A stretch of 47,023 nt of DNA from CAZJJK01 sp964546285 (GTDB lineage: Bacteria > Spirochaetota > Spirochaetia > Treponematales > Breznakiellaceae), in NCBI GenBank assembly GCA_964546285.1, contig CAZJJK010000010.1:1-47023 (forward strand), written 5' to 3'. Made by a program: the position numbers and the translations under genes. Shown here piece after piece: positions 44,794-47,023 of this stretch. Below the pieces are notes generated by a model. It was given only the letters and a program-made list of their open reading frames with translations, was not told where the DNA came from and ran no database searches. Position 1 is the stretch's first letter. Every line of letters starts with the position of its first letter.

Positions 44794-45121
44794 ACTGCTG
44801 CCAATTTTGTTAAAATTATGCTTACTGATTGTGAGAAAAAGCATCGCGGATGTTTAAAAATATTTATGTCCTATCCGCTGGCAGGCGGTTTTTATTTCTA
44901 TGATAGATCAGCTAAAAACCGTATTAGTTTCTCGCCTGCTCTGTGCGAGTATAGTCATACTCGTCAGTCAAGCCTAGAGTCTCGGTTCTGTAAGTAAAAC
45001 ATTGGCTAAAAGAGGTTTCTTTAGAGCTGGTTCTGTCTCGAGGTCTATAAATGAATAATTGGAACCCTATTTTGGGTAAGATAATGAGTATGAAATATCC
45101 TGCAACAAAATTGGCAGCAGT
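44794..45121. mobile_element. Family 2 MITE-like element, 328 bp
   Basis: Left end ACTGCTGCCAATTTTGTT (last base changed), right end CAACAAAATTGGCAGCAGT. The segment near 45020-45055 (TTAGAGCTGGTTCTGTCTCGA) matches that of the element at 7729-8041 in the same orientation. The right end lies 15 bp past the stop codon of the nitroreductase gene, so it may supply that gene's 3' end. Confidence 0.75.
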
Positions 45122-45136
45122 ATAAAAATACTGCCC

Positions 45137-45697
45137 TCAGGACATCGGCCAAGCGTTGTGGAATACGACCTCATCGATCACCCGGCGATCGCGCGGCGCG
45201 GTTTCAGCGGCACGGTGTTTATCACTTAGACTGTCGGCGTCGCCCGGTCGGCCGACCGCGATCATTACCGCTACGATGGGAGTGTCGCCAATGTCGAAGG
45301 CGGCTTTGAGGGCGGTCGGATCGAAACCGGCCATGGGATGGGAGATAAGTCCTTCGGCTGTGGCTTGGGTCATTAGATTGCCGACCGCTAGTCCAAGATC
45401 GAACAATGCGTAGTCGCGCCGATTGGATAAGCGACAGTCATCATCCAGGTCAACAATGGCCGCGATAAGGACTGGCGCCCGACGTGCCCAGTCGTTGCCG
45501 TTGGACAGCGCCGAGCGAGCCCGCTCCAAAGCCGCCGGCTCGTTCAGCGCCAAGAAGCGCCAGGGCTGCTTATTCATGCAGGAAGGCGCCAAGGTCGCGG
45601 CTTCCAAAACTCGATCCAATACTTCCGCCGGAACAGCGGCCTCCGACAAGGCCCGCTTAGCGCGCCGGGAGCTGATTGCATCGATTATTCCATTCAT
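45137..45697 (-). CDS. Nitroreductase-family FMN oxidoreductase
   Basis: 186 residues. It has the family pattern ISSRRAKRALSEAAVPAEVLDRVLEAA, APSCMNKQPWRFLAL (FMN-binding), a central DLGLAVGNLMTQATAEGL helix and ISHPMAGFDP, then VMIAVGRPGDAD near the end. Such enzymes reduce nitro groups, quinones or flavins with NAD(P)H. The ATG at 45697 follows GGAGG by seven bases; the in-frame TTG at 45703 is less likely. It is a single gene. Confidence 0.9.
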   Translation of the reverse strand: MNGIIDAISSRRAKRALSEAAVPAEVLDRVLEAATLAPSCMNKQPWRFLALNEPAALERARSALSNGNDWARRAPVLIAAIVDLDDDCRLSNRRDYALFDLGLAVGNLMTQATAEGLISHPMAGFDPTALKAAFDIGDTPIVAVMIAVGRPGDADSLSDKHRAAETAPRDRRVIDEVVFHNAWPMS

Positions 45698-45840
45698 GAA
45701 CAAACCTCCATTGCGATAGACCTAGTATACTTAAAAACTGTCTGATTGGCGGCATCTTTTTTCTTTTTCAACTGGTAGTAAGTGCGTCCAATATGGTTTC
45801 GACTAATCTTAATGGAGGATGAAGGGTGCGAAGCCCACGA

Positions 45841-45960
45841 TCAGCTTGTTTTAGTGACGCTCATTCGATAGCGGTGTGAAAGGGAGGTGGACGCGCAGGC
45901 CAACCCGCACGACGTATCCAAATTCTGCTCCGCCACATACTCAAAACGGATGACTTCTGG
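45841..45960 (-). pseudogene. Fragment resembling a C39-type cysteine peptidase
   Basis: An open minus-strand stretch of 39 codons reads FEYVAEQNLDTSCGLACAST followed by SLSHRYRMSVT, then TGA. The Q..DTSCG.A...T.L..RY...VT pattern resembles the catalytic Cys region of C39-family peptidases. No start or His/Asp part is present, so it is read as a relic. The short length makes this tentative. Confidence 0.33.
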
Positions 45961-45972
45961 GGGATGGAGATG

Positions 45973-46236
45973 TCAGCGTCCCTCTTTTGTTATGAAACGC
46001 GCGTCGGACTGATCATCCTTTAGTTCTGAATTGAAAACCCGTTTATACTGTCTTATGAAGGCCGGAAGAAGAGGCCCGAAAAAATGTATAAGAACAATAG
46101 CCGAGCATAACTTAGAAATAGACGAAACACTATAGCCATCGAGGACTAAAGGTATAAGGAAAATTAATAATACAAAAATAGTACTTACGATAGCCTTCCT
46201 CATTCTCTCTTTAACTTTATCTATTTCATAAATCAT
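45973..46236 (-). CDS. Small membrane protein of unknown function
   Basis: 87 residues with two hydrophobic segments (IVSTIFVLLIFLIPLVLDGY and ISKLCSAIVLIHFFGPLLPAF) and a charged tail (RQYKRVFNSELKDDQSDARF). The base composition is clearly more AT-rich than the genes to the left, like its two upstream neighbours on the same strand. No family recognised. It could be the last gene of a three-gene transcript. Confidence 0.5.
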   Translation of the reverse strand: MIYEIDKVKERMRKAIVSTIFVLLIFLIPLVLDGYSVSSISKLCSAIVLIHFFGPLLPAFIRQYKRVFNSELKDDQSDARFITKEGR

Positions 46237-46324
46237 TATTAGTGAATGTGCCGGTGATGTGCAATGAAATAGCGGCGATTAACGCATACCTATCCGTGGC
46301 TCTGTCTTTTCATTGATAAAAACA

Positions 46325-46666
46325 TTAATCCTTAAATTTTGGTAAGTAATGTTTCAGTTGCGCCATGAGTCTACCATCTAAGGTAAATAAAGAAAAAACT
46401 TCGCAATGCTCGTCTATAGAAAAGGCTTGTTTAATTATTCCTTCGCTAGTTTGTTCATCGATAGCGGAATTGACCAGACAAATTATCGAATAAACATACC
46501 GTTTAACCTCGCTTGAATCCATTTCTAGATAGTAATCCGCCGAAACGTCATTTATAAACACTTTCCCGTCAACAACACTGACAGGTATATCCGTATCATC
46601 TTCAAAATCGGAATACGCATTAAAGGTTATGAATAATAAAACGATAAACGAGATAATCTTTCGCAT
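46325..46666 (-). CDS. Small exported protein of unknown function
   Basis: 113 residues with a signal peptide (IISFIVLLFITFNAYSD) and an acidic mature part (DFEDDTDIPVSVVDGKVFINDVSADYYLEMDSSEV). AAGGAG lies six bases before the ATG. It begins 15 bp after the preceding gene on the same strand, so they are probably co-transcribed. Two Cys residues (ICLVNS, EHCEV) might form a disulfide. No family recognised. Confidence 0.6.
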   Translation of the reverse strand: MRKIISFIVLLFITFNAYSDFEDDTDIPVSVVDGKVFINDVSADYYLEMDSSEVKRYVYSIICLVNSAIDEQTSEGIIKQAFSIDEHCEVFSLFTLDGRLMAQLKHYLPKFKD

Positions 46667-46681
46667 AATTATTCTCCTTGG

Positions 46682-47023
46682 CTAATGGCCGAAAGGAATA
46701 GAATGAGTATAAAAATTCCCACCTGGCGCACCGCACCAAGCGCACTCATAAACATAAACATAAATATAGCAAGTATAAAAGTCATATACCCTATTTTCAT
46801 TCAGTTTACTAACAACATGTGTTGATAGAAATTTAGGATAGCCATCTTTACATTGATAGAAATGAGCCTCACAATCATTTTTACTTTGATTAATCGTTAT
46901 ATCGAATGTAATTATTTCAACATTGGGATCTTCAACCATTGACCATAGCTGTTTTGCGTGTTCAATATATGATAAATTGTTTGTGCTATTTCCAGAGGAA
47001 GTGTACACATTTACGGTATTATC
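46682..47023 (-). CDS. C-terminal part of an unknown protein, 5' end beyond the window
   Basis: The frame is open to the right edge (DNTVNVYTSSGNSTNNLSYI at the edge), so the GTG at 47008 is probably not the true start. The visible 113 residues are Cys- and aromatic-rich near the end (YTCYIYVYVYECAWCGAPGG) and finish in YTHSIPFGH. It is AT-rich like the two genes after it. A secreted effector or toxin C-terminus followed by small exported and membrane partners is conceivable, but nothing in the sequence proves it. Confidence 0.5.
   Translation of the reverse strand, partial: DNTVNVYTSSGNSTNNLSYIEHAKQLWSMVEDPNVEIITFDITINQSKNDCEAHFYQCKDGYPKFLSTHVVSKLNENRVYDFYTCYIYVYVYECAWCGAPGGNFYTHSIPFGH

Overview
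The window looks like chromosomal DNA of a host-associated spirochaete (Treponemataceae, possibly a gut treponeme). This is an inference from gene content: an envelope cassette with FecR, IPT/TIG and FGE-fold domains, an LVIVD-repeat lipoprotein, a peptidase-MA/outer-membrane barrel fusion, and several two-component and second-messenger genes. It is a draft assembly, with a 10-N gap at 11607-11616 and a 100-N gap at 40848-40947. No rRNA, tRNA, CRISPR array, integrase or transposase was seen.

Layout. 1-4.3 kb: an L-arabinose operon on the minus strand (LacI-type regulator, araB, araA running off the edge) with a readable promoter and operator. 4.4-9.8 kb: an orphan periplasmic binding protein, a histidine kinase/receiver pair, and a 7TM-PAS-GGDEF diguanylate cyclase. 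9.8-12.6 kb: a metallopeptidase-like/beta-barrel protein overlapping the cyclase gene. 12.6-21.9 kb: ordinary metabolic genes (EamA transporter, HD phosphohydrolase, 5'-nucleotidase, MetF-like reductase, PanE-like reductase, HAD phosphatase, macro domain, peroxiredoxin, acyl-ACP thioesterase, DOMON protein). 22.5-27.4 kb: a heterodimeric ABC exporter and alanine dehydrogenase. 27.9-39.8 kb: one minus-strand operon of a membrane class III nucleotide cyclase (frameshifted at a G7 tract), a FecR-domain protein and a 2642-residue exported protein with eight IPT/TIG repeats, two FGE-fold domains, two PA14 domains and a C-type lectin domain. 39.8-47 kb: a decaying, repeat-rich region with gene remnants, a damaged LVIVD lipoprotein gene, a PAF-acetylhydrolase-like gene split by a stop codon, a nitroreductase and an AT-rich cluster of unknown secreted or membrane proteins.

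Two families of small mobile repeats stand out. Family 1 has two copies (5201-5351 and 27466-27617) in opposite orientation. Each has hairpins at both ends and is flanked by its own 4-bp direct repeat (TATT, GTTA), so it appears to be a non-autonomous transposable element. Family 2 has five elements of 188-380 bp with 19-bp terminal inverted repeats (ACTGCTGCCAATTTTGTTG) plus one solo end, all intergenic.

The best candidate for an unusual system is the cyclase-FecR-giant-protein operon. A membrane sensor making cyclic nucleotide is co-transcribed and translationally overlapped with a membrane FecR protein and a very large multi-ligand envelope protein, and one gene carries a possible homopolymer on/off switch.
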